Part shown: positions 14,057-22,669 of the stretch, in pieces
Layout of the letters: every line of letters begins with the position of its first letter
Numbering within the stretch: position 1 is the first letter of the stretch
Source: Skermanella pratensis
GTDB taxonomy: Bacteria; Pseudomonadota; Alphaproteobacteria; Azospirillales; Azospirillaceae
DNA length: 64,000 bases
Direction of reading: 5' to 3'
NCBI RefSeq assembly: GCF_008843145.1
Contig: NZ_CP030265.1
Span: 2,032,001-2,096,000, forward strand
Made by a program: the position numbers and the translations under genes
The notes under the pieces: model-generated
Seen by the model: the letters and a program-made list of their open reading frames with translations, nothing else
What the model was told of the DNA's origin: nothing
The model's database searches: none

Positions 14057-15325
14057 CCTCAAGGATCCCCTCATTTTACACGATAGCGAAAGTTTCGGTG
14101 ACCACACGTGACTGCTCCAGGAGATCGGCGTATCGTTCGGCGAGGGCGCGCAGCCTGTGTTCAGGCATGTTGGGGATGAGGTCGTAGAGCATACAGCCCT
14201 GGCGGAACAGGGAGTGAGTGCGGGTTTTGACGGTGTTGGACTTGAGATGGCGGTCCATGCCGAGGCTTTCGCCGGCGGCACCGAGCAGGGTGAGCAGAAC
14301 GACAGCGAACGCATTGAGCAGCAATAGCCTATCGCGCCGTTGCGGGTCGGCAATGTGGACCGCCGAGAGGCCCATGCCGAAGCGCAAGTCTTTGGTATCT
14401 CTGAAATTGGGCTCCACTCGCCACCGCTTCGAGTACAGCGCGATGATCTGCGGCGCGGTCGCGCCAGCGTCGCTGGCGGCCAGGCACCAGGGCTCCTTCA
14501 TGGCCTTGGCGTGGGTGCACACGACGGCGCCAACCGGGCACTGCGCCTCGGTAACCACGGCATCGCGCAGCTTGCGCGCCCGGCCGCCTTGGCCGACCCA
14601 CTCGGTCGCCGAACGGATCGTTCCGTCGGCAGCCCTGACCCTGGTGTTGCCTTTCAGCCGGATGACGTAGTCGAAGCCCAGGTCGGCGAGAAAACCGAAC
14701 AGCTTGGTGTCGGCGAAGCCGCGGTCGGCCAGGAGGGTGACTTTGACGTCGTCGGGCAGCACCTCGGCCAGCCGGCGCACGGCGGCGTCTTCGTAGGCGT
14801 TGCGCGCGTCGCTCAGTTCGTCCTTGTGAACGCTGAGCCAGATCAGCGGCGTCGTCCGGCCATGGCGGGTCACCAGCTTGAGCGCCAGGGTGGCCTGCCC
14901 GTCGGCGTCAAAGTCGGTCCAGTCCATCGCCACCACGATGTCGGTGCGCGGGCCGACCATTTCCGGAACCCAGCTGGCAAAAACATCCCAAGCCTCGATC
15001 CCAGGGTTGCTCAGCAGCCGGTCAACCTGCTTGACGGCATGCTTGGGCAGAAGGCCGCGTGCCTGAGCCAAAGACTTGCCGATCACGGCGACGCCCAGAG
15101 AGGCACCCGTCATTACCCCAAGGGTGGCGTTGGCAAGAGAGGCGATCCGCTTGGTATGAGTATCTTCATCAAGAACACTGTCGAGGAAGCTCCGAACATC
15201 CTTCACCTGCATTAAGCCGCGCTTCGATCCGTCGATCATCTTGCTCTACATAGCTGCCTCTGTTGAGCAATACTGCGATATCACGCAGGTGAATGCACTG
15301 CCTGAAAATGAGGGGATCCTTGAGG
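14057..15325. mobile_element. IS4-family insertion sequence with 21-bp inverted repeats
   Basis: Perfect 21-bp terminal inverted repeats: the left copy at 14057-14077 starts CCTCAAGGATCCCC and its reverse complement ends the element at 15305-15325. They enclose one transposase gene. The flanks (left ...CTACCAGA, right GCTTCGAGA...) show no target-site duplication. The left end abuts a truncated GTPase gene and the right end a 5'-truncated nuclease gene on the opposite strand. Confidence 0.85.
14076..15239 (-). CDS. IS4-family (YREK) transposase
   Basis: A 387-aa DDE transposase. It carries VVAMDWTDFD (first catalytic D), TLLADRGF (second D) and the YREK signature YSKRWRVEPNFRDTK, which defines IS4-type enzymes with the catalytic E in a beta-strand insertion. 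The stop codon lies at the edge of the left terminal repeat, and the start (15239, or the internal ATG at 15212) lies about 65-110 bp from the right repeat, so the gene fills the element and looks intact. Confidence 0.9.
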   Translation of the reverse strand: MIDGSKRGLMQVKDVRSFLDSVLDEDTHTKRIASLANATLGVMTGASLGVAVIGKSLAQARGLLPKHAVKQVDRLLSNPGIEAWDVFASWVPEMVGPRTDIVVAMDWTDFDADGQATLALKLVTRHGRTTPLIWLSVHKDELSDARNAYEDAAVRRLAEVLPDDVKVTLLADRGFADTKLFGFLADLGFDYVIRLKGNTRVRAADGTIRSATEWVGQGGRARKLRDAVVTEAQCPVGAVVCTHAKAMKEPWCLAASDAGATAPQIIALYSKRWRVEPNFRDTKDLRFGMGLSAVHIADPQRRDRLLLLNAFAVVLLTLLGAAGESLGMDRHLKSNTVKTRTHSLFRQGCMLYDLIPNMPEHRLRALAERYADLLEQSRVVTETFAIV

Positions 15326-15882
15326 GCTTCGAGACGTTCGAAAAAAAGCTCGACACCTTGCTGGACAGCAAGCGCCGTCTCGCCGGAGACATGTTGAACG
15401 GATATGACGACATCGGAGCCGGGGATTGGGAAGGACTGTCTGCCCCCGGCGGCACCGCCGTTCCCGTCGCCACCCGGATCGCAGTGGAACATCTGACTAG
15501 CATGGAGGCGACCACTTTCGAAGCCCTCTGCGCCCGCCTGTGGTCGCTCGAGGGCTACACTGTCTACCGCACCCCGGCGAGCGGCGACGGCGGTGTGGAT
15601 GTCGTGGCCTTCCGAGGCGAGATTGGGGTTCTGATTCAATGCAAGACGACATCGGATGTCGGTCGCGCGCTGGGCTGGGAGGCCGTGCGCGACGTTGTCG
15701 CCGGTGCCGCAGCCTATCGCGCCAAACACCCGACGGTGCATTTCCAGCTTATTGCCGCAACCAACCAGACCTTCAACACCGACGCACGCGAGCAGGGGGC
15801 CATCAACAATGTCAAATTGATCGACCGAAGCCATTTCACCGAGCGGCTTTTGACGCATACGGTTGCGATGACCGACCTATGA
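15241..15882 (+). CDS. Mrr-type restriction endonuclease, 5' end replaced by IS sequence
   Basis: Residues 80-200 form an Mrr_cat PD-(D/E)xK domain: FEALCARLWSLEGYTVYRT, then GDGGVDVVAF (catalytic D) and VLIQCKTT (QxK active-site variant usual in Mrr). Mrr enzymes cut modified foreign DNA (type IV restriction). The first 28 codons lie inside the IS4 terminal region (up to 15325), so the open frame is a fusion of IS DNA and the remaining gene; the native N-terminus, often a winged-helix specificity domain, is missing. It may be expressed from the IS end but has probably lost targeting. Confidence 0.75.
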   Translation: MLYIAASVEQYCDITQVNALPENEGILEGFETFEKKLDTLLDSKRRLAGDMLNGYDDIGAGDWEGLSAPGGTAVPVATRIAVEHLTSMEATTFEALCARLWSLEGYTVYRTPASGDGGVDVVAFRGEIGVLIQCKTTSDVGRALGWEAVRDVVAGAAAYRAKHPTVHFQLIAATNQTFNTDAREQGAINNVKLIDRSHFTERLLTHTVAMTDL

Positions 15883-16086
15883 TGCGTTGATCTTGGCTCA
15901 TATCGGGCTTTAGGTTGATGAGTTTAGCGGATTGCGGCCAGTGTGGCGGGGCGCCGTTTCGAGTGTGATGAAGGTGGTGGTGAATAGGTGATCAGGGAGA
16001 TACTCCTCCCGCCGACATGAAAGTTGGATCACTTTCGACCTGATCCACCTATCCGGCGGTTCTCGACATCGCTTGTCGGATAGTGT

Positions 16087-16255
16087 GCGGTGCTCGTTCT
16101 GCGACAGAGGCCACGCTGTCCGGAACGGCTGGGGCAATGCCTGTCACAGGTGCCAGCGCTAGCTGTGCAAGTGCTGCAAGGCGTGCTTCGACCATCACTT
16201 TCCGAAATCCGATCCAGCACCGCATAAAGGCCTGTTGTGGTCTCCGATGCCACTG
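16087..16255 (+). pseudogene. Zinc-finger transposase remnant in the 15883-16463 gap
   Basis: A short frame reads C-S-F-C-D-R-G-H-A-V-R-N-G-W, then (after an in-frame stop) LCKCCKACF. The paired CxxC arrangement resembles the N-terminal zinc ribbon of IS1/ISL3-like transposases. No other part of such a gene is present. The rest of this 580-bp gap shows no supported gene, though it must contain the promoter for the following operon. Confidence 0.3.
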
Positions 16256-16463
16256 GGCACGGCGTGGGCATTTCGGAAGATCCGAACTAATTCGTTGGGC
16301 ACCGGACCGGTTTACGTGCCGTCTCCAGGCGCCAACGCGTTGGCGCGCGCATGAAAACATTTCGGCCGCGGCATCTGTATTAGTGCTGCTGGAATGCGCG
16401 CCTCTGGTTCGCAGGCATGGCACATTCTGGGAGTCGGACCCAATCATGGCAGGGAGGTTTGGT

Positions 16464-16802
16464 GTGGCTCAGTACAGGCAGGGTGACATCCTCCTCGAGG
16501 AAACTGACGACTTGCCGGCTGGGCTGGCGGGCCTGCCAGCGGCTTCAATCACCGAGTCGCCGATCGCGCTCGCGAGTGGAGCAAGGCATTCCCATACGTT
16601 GATGCCTGGCCCGCACCTTCTGGCGCTTTGCTTGCCGGAGAACCGGAGCGGCATGCCCGACTACCTGGTGATTGGACCGGCTGGCGCCCGGCTGCTTCAT
16701 GATGAGCATGCACCGATCGACCTACCGCCCGGCCGGTACCGGGTGATCAGGCAGCGGGAGTATGACCCCATTGCTGCCGGGACGAGACTCGTTTGTGATT
16801 GA
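16464..16802 (+). CDS. Small conserved protein (RQGD...GHSH...RQREYxP type), partner of DUF6745 protein
   Basis: A 112-aa protein. Conserved landmarks are YRQGDILLEETDDLP near the start, ARHSHTLMPG in the middle, and HDEHAPIDLPPGRYRVIRQREYDP near the end. Proteins of this pattern are commonly encoded beside DUF6745 genes; their biochemical role is unknown to me. I chose the GTG at 16464 because GGGAGG lies 6 bp upstream. The upstream extension to 16083 has no resemblance to the family. The next gene starts 8 bp after this stop, so the two are co-transcribed. Confidence 0.75.
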   Translation: MAQYRQGDILLEETDDLPAGLAGLPAASITESPIALASGARHSHTLMPGPHLLALCLPENRSGMPDYLVIGPAGARLLHDEHAPIDLPPGRYRVIRQREYDPIAAGTRLVCD

Positions 16803-16810
16803 GGCTTCGG

Positions 16811-18220
16811 ATGTCCTTCCTGACTGACGGAGGCCGGTCGTCCGCAACTGGTATCGAGGCTGCGGTCCGCCGCCTTTACAGGTCCCTGCACTTGTCCGAG
16901 CCAATGGTGGTCGAAGCGCGCAATGCCCTTGAGTTCGCCCGGGTCTGTGCCGCCTTGGCTCCCCGAACCGGCAGCCGGCGCGATCTCAACATTCTGGGCG
17001 TATGTCTTTTGGTGCCCACACTGCTGATCTACGGCGCGCTCCTGCTGGCCGTCTTCCACGTCATCGGTTCGAGTGACCACGATCAGAATGCCCTGGATCT
17101 CGCCTCCCTTTTCTTCGGTGCTGCCGTCCCCTACTGGGCCATGGTCATCCGGACACCGGTCGGTCGGGAGAATCATGAAGCGCGTCTGCCTATATTGCTG
17201 TGCATTGGCCTGGTTGCGGTGGTTCACATGGTCGGCACTGGGGTAGCCTGGGCAGCGCTGCCGGATCAGCCGATTCAGGCAGCTCTGGTCGGCGTGGTGA
17301 TTGGCTTGATCGTTGTGCTGACAATGCTCGTGGGCAGACTGTTGTGGCCAGCGTGGTGGCGCAACGAGCTCGGGCGAAGCCTCGGGACAAGACTCCCCCT
17401 ATGGGGCGCCCGGCCGATCAGGGAGATCGTGGAGCAGCGATTGCGGTCGGCAATCGATGATGTCCGGCAATCCATGCCTGTCCAGATCGGATGGACCGAA
17501 TTCCTCCAGTCCCGTCGCGAGGATGCCGGCGGCGTCATCCAGCATGAGGGGCGTCGGATCGACATCCAGTGGCATGAACTCTCGCCAGTCCTTGGGCGGA
17601 CCAGTATACTGCCGCCGGCGCAGGCCATTGCCGGATTCGCGATCACCGAAATGGACGAGGCAGCCTTGCCGGAGGTCGTGAAGGCCGCAGTCGCCGTGGA
17701 CCGACTGGCGGACGCGATCAGCGTCTTCGATGGAGTGGCAGTTGTGCTGTCTGCCGGCGCGCCGATTGCCTTCCCGATCGTCACGGCACTGCCGGACCCG
17801 GCATCGAGGACCGTTCGCTACTCGGCCGTTTTCGACTGGCTGGGGTACCGCGGCCCCCTGTCACTGCTGATCGAAATCCTGCCGATCCGTGCCGCCGAAG
17901 TCCTGCTCGCCCGCTATATCCGCCGCGTGCCGGATGCAGGAAGGCGCACGGCGGCGATTCAGGCCATGGGCACGCAACGCTTCATGACCGCCGTGCGGGC
18001 AAGGCCCGTGCAGGGGGATCGTTTCGGCCGGCTGTACCTGGTCGGACGGCCGGAAGATCCGAGCGCCTTCGTCGAGGTGATGGACGCGACGGTTTCGCAG
18101 GACGGCATCCGGCAGCGCTATTGGTGCGCCGTGCCTCCCCACATGGCTACGGCTCACGAGGCGGTTGCATGGACGTTCGCCCGGACACTTGGCACATACG
18201 AACCTTCCGTCGAGACCTGA
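16811..18220 (+). CDS. DUF6745-type protein with an inserted four-helix membrane domain
   Basis: A 469-aa protein. The N-terminal part (GIEAAVRRLYRSLHLSEPMVV) and the C-terminal end (RYWCAVPPHM, TAHEAVAWTFARTLGTYEPSVET) match the ends I know from DUF6745 proteins. Between them, about residues 55-190, lie four hydrophobic helices (CLLVPTLLIYGALLLAVF; ASLFFGAAVPYWAMVI; LLCIGLVAVVHMVGTGVAWAAL; GVVIGLIVVLTMLVGRLLW), which are not usual for that family. The product is therefore probably an inner-membrane version. I selected the ATG at 16811 (GAGG 9 bp upstream) over the upstream TTG. Function is unknown; the pair with the preceding small protein is the only contextual clue. Confidence 0.7.
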   Translation: MSFLTDGGRSSATGIEAAVRRLYRSLHLSEPMVVEARNALEFARVCAALAPRTGSRRDLNILGVCLLVPTLLIYGALLLAVFHVIGSSDHDQNALDLASLFFGAAVPYWAMVIRTPVGRENHEARLPILLCIGLVAVVHMVGTGVAWAALPDQPIQAALVGVVIGLIVVLTMLVGRLLWPAWWRNELGRSLGTRLPLWGARPIREIVEQRLRSAIDDVRQSMPVQIGWTEFLQSRREDAGGVIQHEGRRIDIQWHELSPVLGRTSILPPAQAIAGFAITEMDEAALPEVVKAAVAVDRLADAISVFDGVAVVLSAGAPIAFPIVTALPDPASRTVRYSAVFDWLGYRGPLSLLIEILPIRAAEVLLARYIRRVPDAGRRTAAIQAMGTQRFMTAVRARPVQGDRFGRLYLVGRPEDPSAFVEVMDATVSQDGIRQRYWCAVPPHMATAHEAVAWTFARTLGTYEPSVET

Positions 18221-18440
18221 CCCGCCCTTGGACACCGAAACTGATGTTTGTCCTGTGGACCACGCCAACAAGCGAGCAACTGAGCGAAGTTCCTGAGGCT
18301 GGTCACGGAACCAGCTTGCGGTTCGCTGGTCTGGTCCGGCTTCGGATACAGGTCATGGGCGACAAGCCTCCCCGGGTATGGGGCGTGTTTCAGTTTGAAA
18401 TTCAAAGCGCGAAACCTATGTGGTTCTGCATTCCATCCGT

Positions 18441-18593
18441 ATGAGGCTGCACATGGCCAAGAAGCAGTTCACCAGCAAAGTTCCGGCCCCTATCGGCCAC
18501 GTGCTGTATAAGAGGCTGACCCCACGCGAGAGCCGTATTCTGGCTGCCTTCGGCCGGGACAAGAAGACGGACCAGACGCCCTCGAAGAAGTAA
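18441..18593 (+). CDS. Short hypothetical protein (50 aa)
   Basis: ATG at 18441 opens a 50-codon frame: basic, starting MRLHMAKKQFTSK and ending in a lysine-rich tail. No domain is recognised. The start has only a weak ribosome site and it may not be a gene. Confidence 0.3.
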   Translation: MRLHMAKKQFTSKVPAPIGHVLYKRLTPRESRILAAFGRDKKTDQTPSKK

Positions 18594-18996
18594 ATCGCGG
18601 TCGGCCCGGGTGGAGAGGGGCAGTGCGCGAGAAGCCTCATGCCCTGCAGATCCCAAACCGGGACGCGACCCGGGTGCGGTAGATCGCTACGCGCTGTCGG
18701 ATCGGCGGAAGCGGGTCGGGCGCGGCCGTTGTAATGCTGTTCTTGACCCACCCGTCGAGCAGTCAGCGGATGTTGGCTGATCGGTATGGGACGGCGTTTC
18801 GAGAAGCATTCTGGATTCCGGCTATCCCGACCCGACTTGCGTCGCCTCCTGGGCAGGATTGAAGTTAATTGCACGCGCAGTGTTTTGCCGCCTGGCAACA
18901 TCAGCGTGGGTGCTGCGGATGGCCGGCTTGTTCGATCTCCCGTTTCCGCAGCGATAAGGCGGCGGTTGGGGTTCTCGTCGGATGCATCTCGTGGTC
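18594..18996. other. Non-coding stretch with one 17-bp motif copy
   Basis: No supported gene in about 400 bp. It holds the first copy of the recurring near-palindrome (18860-18875). Confidence 0.4.
18860..18875 (+). repeat. Dispersed near-palindrome, copy 1
   Basis: TGAAGTTAATTGCACG, matching the consensus of ten copies between 18.8 and 32.5 kb. Intergenic. Confidence 0.8.
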
Positions 18997-19012
18997 CGTG
19001 CAATTAACTTCA
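18997..19012 (-). repeat. Dispersed near-palindrome, copy 2
   Basis: CGTGCAATTAACTTCA, overlapping the stop of the HNH gene. Forms a divergent pair with copy 3, 26 bp away. Confidence 0.8.
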
Positions 19013-19591
19013 TTGGTCGGCCACGGGACTGTTGTGCCGTGAAGTTAATTTCACGCAGGCGTCACCGTGCTGCGGTTTCGGTCCTGCGGTCCCTGAACCC
19101 ACGACATCGACATGCTCGACCGGGAGCGCTGGATCGGTACCCTCCGCATGCCGGGCCCGCACTACGAGCTCATCGATCAATTGAGTGGAAATTCCATACA
19201 GGGCCGCGACATCGTCCACGGTCGCCTCGCCCCGCAGAACCACGTCGCTCATGAAGCATATGTCGCCTACGTAGAGCCTGCTCCCGCCAGAGCGGTTCAG
19301 CACGGCCGCGTCCTTGCTGCCGCAGACGATCAGGTGAAGGGGATTGACGCAGTTCCGGTTGGTGCAGAGATTGATGACTTGACTGCGCTTTCCGATCTGC
19401 GCTCCGCCGAGCATAAGTGCAACCCGCTGCGCGCGAACGGTTCTGTGATCAAACCAGAAAACCGGGTCGTCCTTGGCGTTGGTCGCCCCGAGCCACTCCT
19501 GACACGGCGTCGCCATGCCCGGCGCGAGGTAGTCGCTTTCCCTGACCTTCGCCTGGAAGCGGACCTGGGCCGATTTCCTTGGCCGTGCCAT
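19010..19591 (-). CDS. HNH-type nuclease-like protein
   Basis: A 193-aa protein beginning MARPRKSAQVRFQAKV. The segment VINLCTNRNCVNPLHLIV is the HNH/homing-endonuclease-like zinc motif (C-x4-C-x2-P-x-H-L). A helix-turn-helix-like stretch follows (ATVDDVAALYGISTQLIDELV). The start at 19591 has GAGGGG 7 bp upstream; the longer frame to 19783 has no such support. The last 15 codons run through a copy of the dispersed repeat, so the 3' end looks recently altered. It lies just downstream of the integrase and is plausibly cargo of the same element. Confidence 0.65.
   Translation of the reverse strand: MARPRKSAQVRFQAKVRESDYLAPGMATPCQEWLGATNAKDDPVFWFDHRTVRAQRVALMLGGAQIGKRSQVINLCTNRNCVNPLHLIVCGSKDAAVLNRSGGSRLYVGDICFMSDVVLRGEATVDDVAALYGISTQLIDELVVRARHAEGTDPALPVEHVDVVGSGTAGPKPQHGDACVKLTSRHNSPVADQ
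19039..19055 (+). repeat. Dispersed near-palindrome, copy 3
   Basis: GTGAAGTTAATTTCACG; almost perfectly self-complementary and inside the 3' end of the HNH reading frame. Confidence 0.8.
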
Positions 19592-19792
19592 CTGATGCCC
19601 CTCGAGTCTGGCTGCTAACTGGTGGCGGAACAACGGTGTTTTCGAAAGGAACCAGTCACTTGGCGTGCCATTGGGAACTCTCGGTCCACCCGGATGACAC
19701 TTTGTGGGCCGTGGCGACCGGCGCAGACCCATGCCTGGCGGAACCGGGAAATGGAACCGGCATACGGACGGAAGCAGATGCAATGTCCCTGC

Positions 19793-21112
19793 TCATTCGG
19801 TATCCCGCCCGATGTCCTCATCCACAGGATCCCCTGGCCTCCCGCCTGCGCCGGGATCCCGCTCCGATTGATGGCCGGTCACCCGCAGGACGATGTCCTC
19901 GAGGTCCTGCCCGGAATTGCGCGTCCGCTGCGTGTCCCGCCACAGGTGGGTGTAGGTGCGCAGGGTCATCGCCGGATCCGAATGCCCCAGTCGGTACTGG
20001 ACCTCGGAGACCGAATAGCCGAGGTGAATGAGGCCCGAGGCGTAGAAATGCCGGAACGCGTGGAAGGCGTACTTGTGAGTCCCGTCCGCGCCGGTCACTC
20101 CCGCCCTGATCTGCATGGGGTGGAGAAAGCGCCGGTAAAGGTTCTGCACCTGATAGGGCCTGCCGGCGGCGTTCGGAAACACCAGCCCGGACGTTCGGCG
20201 TCCGCCCGCGATGTGCCATTCCTTCAGGATGCGCACCAGTTCGTGGCCGATCTCGATGTCGCGTATCCCGCTCGTACCGGTTTTGGTGTCACCTATCGTG
20301 CCCCACTCGTCGGCACGCTGCTCGACTCTGATCACCCCCTTCTTCAGGCTCACGCAACGCCAGTCCAGCCCCCGCAGTTCCGAGATACGCATGCCGGTGA
20401 ACGCGGCCATGCACAGCATCGGGTAGAACGCCGGGTAATGCTCGCTCGTGACCGCCAGCATGCTCTGCATTTCCATGGGGGTCGGGATCTCCACCCGCCC
20501 GCAGAAGGGATCACCGTTCACGGCGCCGACCCTGCGCCGCTTGGCCCGCGTCCGGCGAAGCGTTGTCGCCACGTTCTGGGCAACCTTGCCGCGCTCCATG
20601 GCGATGTTGATCACCGTCTTCAGGTAGGAAAGCACCTTCCGGGCCAGCGTGTCCGACCCCTTTGCCAGCCGCTCCTCCCCCGTCGGTTCGCCGCGCCTGA
20701 AGACCGGCACCGGGAACCCACCCTTGCGCAGCATGTCGCGGAACTCGACGACATCCGATTGCGTGAGCTGGGACAGCTTCCTGTCGCCGAGCAGCGGCTT
20801 CAGGTAAAGCCGGGCGTGCTCCTGGTACTGCTTCATGGTCGAGCGCTCGACCTCGCCCTGGCACAGCGCCAGCCACAGGTCACATGCATCGGCGATCGTG
20901 ATGCTGTCCCGGTCGGGGGTATGCGTTCCCTTTTTCAGGTCGACCCTGGCACCGGCAAGCCACTCGACGGCCTCCTTCTTGTTGCGGAATATTGACTTGG
21001 TGACACGGTTTCCTCGAGCGTCAAGATATTCCACACACCAAATATAGGAACCGTCTTTTCGGCGGACCGATTTTCCATCCTTCTTGCGCTGATATATGGC
21101 GTTGGTGCTCAT
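19793..21112 (-). CDS. Tyrosine site-specific integrase
   Basis: A 439-aa protein with a phage/ICE-integrase layout: an N-terminal arm-binding part (KDGSYIWCVEYLDARGNRV), a SAM-like core-binding domain (about residues 70-180) and the catalytic domain. Catalytic residues are visible: R in TGMRISELRGL, H-x-x-R in HAFRHFYASGL, H in YRLGHSDPAMTLR and the nucleophile Y in RTYTHLW. It probably integrates the element that also encodes the two excisionase-like HTH proteins and Rep upstream on the same strand. Start 21112 (ATG) was preferred over the TTG four codons earlier. No tRNA-like attachment site was found nearby. Confidence 0.9.
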   Translation of the reverse strand: MSTNAIYQRKKDGKSVRRKDGSYIWCVEYLDARGNRVTKSIFRNKKEAVEWLAGARVDLKKGTHTPDRDSITIADACDLWLALCQGEVERSTMKQYQEHARLYLKPLLGDRKLSQLTQSDVVEFRDMLRKGGFPVPVFRRGEPTGEERLAKGSDTLARKVLSYLKTVINIAMERGKVAQNVATTLRRTRAKRRRVGAVNGDPFCGRVEIPTPMEMQSMLAVTSEHYPAFYPMLCMAAFTGMRISELRGLDWRCVSLKKGVIRVEQRADEWGTIGDTKTGTSGIRDIEIGHELVRILKEWHIAGGRRTSGLVFPNAAGRPYQVQNLYRRFLHPMQIRAGVTGADGTHKYAFHAFRHFYASGLIHLGYSVSEVQYRLGHSDPAMTLRTYTHLWRDTQRTRNSGQDLEDIVLRVTGHQSERDPGAGGRPGDPVDEDIGRDTE

Positions 21113-21619
21113 TGGAATCCGCAAAATATAATTTTAACAAATTGAATGATAATGAAATTAGATTAAGAAATCAATAAACCACAATAATGATAATCGATTC
21201 CTAGTTCGTTTTAAGTAAGTGAAAATTACTTTGATAGACATTATGTAGCCAGAAATTATTGCGGTCAGTCTTCCGGAGTGCGATCATGTTCTGGTCGTTC
21301 AGCCAATGTTGGGGGCTCCCGTCTTTCTTTGGCAGTCCGACCTCATCTCGTCGTCTGATAAGCCCATGGTTTCGGCGGAGATCGAACACCTGTTCTCCAT
21401 CGGCAGCTAGGTTAGTCCGTGAGCCGCAACTAGGATTCTTGCCGGTATGACAATTATCGCAGCACCGACATACGTTTTCGTGGCCGGCTGGTGATGTGGA
21501 GTGGCAGTGCTGTGCCTTCTCAGGCCGTTGACCGATTACCCCCCTGAAGATTTCAAGTCCTCGGATGGTGCAACCCCGGCACAGTCCAGGACATGCCAGG
21601 GGATCGGGCATTCGTGCAA
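21113..21619. other. AT-rich intergenic region with one possible small Cys-rich ORF
   Basis: Bases 21113-21250 are very AT-rich and could hold the integrase promoter. A minus-strand frame ending at 21201 contains CRCCDNCHTGKNPSC and GLIRRRDEVGLPKKDGS, which could be part of a zinc-containing protein, but no start or family can be supported. Confidence 0.35.
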
Positions 21620-21628
21620 TTAACTTCG
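21613..21628 (-). repeat. Dispersed near-palindrome, copy 4
   Basis: CGTGCAATTAACTTCG, overlapping the stop codon of the AlpA-like gene. Confidence 0.8.
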
Positions 21629-21850
21629 CAATCCAGAGTCCGCGCTCTGGTTGTCGATCCAGGCAAACAGGTCGGTTCGCCGGCAGAACAGGCGGCCCCG
21701 GATGACGAGCGCAGGAAAGCTGGGCATCTTCGCCAAGCGGTAGGCGGAGGCGCGGCTGGTTGGAATACCTGCCCGGGTCAACGCGTCGGCGACCTGAGGC
21801 AGCGTAAGGTACATGGCGTCGGAAGCCAACGGCGGAGCGGGTGCTGCCAT
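21620..21850 (-). CDS. AlpA/excisionase-like HTH protein
   Basis: A 76-aa protein: MYLTLPQVADALTRAGIPTSRASAYRL is a MerR/AlpA-type helix-turn-helix, followed by the wing (PALVIRGRLFCRRTDLFAWID). Such proteins act as excisionases or integrase regulators in integrative elements. The start at 21850 has GGAGG 7 bp upstream. The stop falls in a copy of the dispersed repeat. Confidence 0.7.
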   Translation of the reverse strand: MAAPAPPLASDAMYLTLPQVADALTRAGIPTSRASAYRLAKMPSFPALVIRGRLFCRRTDLFAWIDNQSADSGLRS

Positions 21851-22080
21851 GAATAACCTCCAGATTAGATAACAGGTGGAAACCAAATGACCTAGCAAGG
21901 GTCAAATATTCAGCCACCATGCGCCAACATATCTCAATCATCATCAAGAACCTCCTACGCTAAGTTGGAGCGGGAGCCATAAATACCTTGGTGCCCTTTA
22001 GCTTCTCAGAACATATCTATTCGGAAATCGAGGTGCAACGGCGTCTCAGTCGAGACGGTCCCAGATCAGTACCAGTTGCC

Positions 22081-22098
22081 TGTGAAGTTAATTTCACA
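22081..22098 (+). repeat. Dispersed near-palindrome, copy 5
   Basis: TGTGAAGTTAATTTCACA, the most symmetrical copy; 9 bp after the stop of the HTH gene on the minus strand. Confidence 0.85.
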
Positions 22099-22106
22099 AA
22101 TCCTGG

Positions 22107-22352
22107 TCAGGTGGTCTCCGACATTGCGATGAAAGCATCCAGGTCCGCAGCGGAAACGAAAATGCTGCCGAGGACCCAGTGGTGCGGCAGGCGGCTATCC
22201 TTGATCATGCGCCGCACGGTTTTCAGCAACACAGCCAGGAACCCGGCCACCTGATCGTCGGTCAGCAAATGGCGGTATCTGGACGCCAGCTGCTGGGGAC
22301 GGGTTTCTGGCTCATGGAATCCCCAAGACGACGTTGGTGGAATAAAGTTCAA
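22107..22352 (-). CDS. Excisionase-family HTH protein
   Basis: An 81-aa frame with LLTDDQVAGFLAVLLKTVRRMIKDSRLPHHWVLGSIFVSAADLDAFIA, the helix-turn-helix plus wing typical of excisionase/MerR-like DNA-binding modules. The start is uncertain: the only in-frame candidate is TTG at 22352, without a good ribosome site. Placed between the Rep and integrase genes, same strand. Confidence 0.55.
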   Translation of the reverse strand: MNFIPPTSSWGFHEPETRPQQLASRYRHLLTDDQVAGFLAVLLKTVRRMIKDSRLPHHWVLGSIFVSAADLDAFIAMSETT

Positions 22353-22493
22353 GGGCCGTGCCGGCCAGCGTTGAAAGTGAATCCGCGGTTGCCGGCCCTC
22401 AATGCCACAGTATCCGCTGACTCATCGATCCTTCGAGAACCGACCATCCTTGGGCAGATCGGCGGGCTGGTTTCCGGGGCATCGCCTTCCCAG

Positions 22494-22511
22494 CGTGCAA
22501 TTAACTTCACG
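22494..22511 (-). repeat. Dispersed near-palindrome, copy 6
   Basis: CGTGCAATTAACTTCACG, in the gap downstream of the rep gene. Confidence 0.85.
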
Positions 22512-22669
22512 CGCTTCCAAGTTGACCCGGTTCCGCTCTGCCGCGCCTGTTGGGCGGATCAGGCCTGTGACGCCGACCTTTTCCAGGGGATGTCGGCCGG
22601 GTGCTCCCGCAAAGGGGCTGGCACCTTGGCCGACGCTCCCGGATACGTCGTACTGTGCGGACGCCCTTG

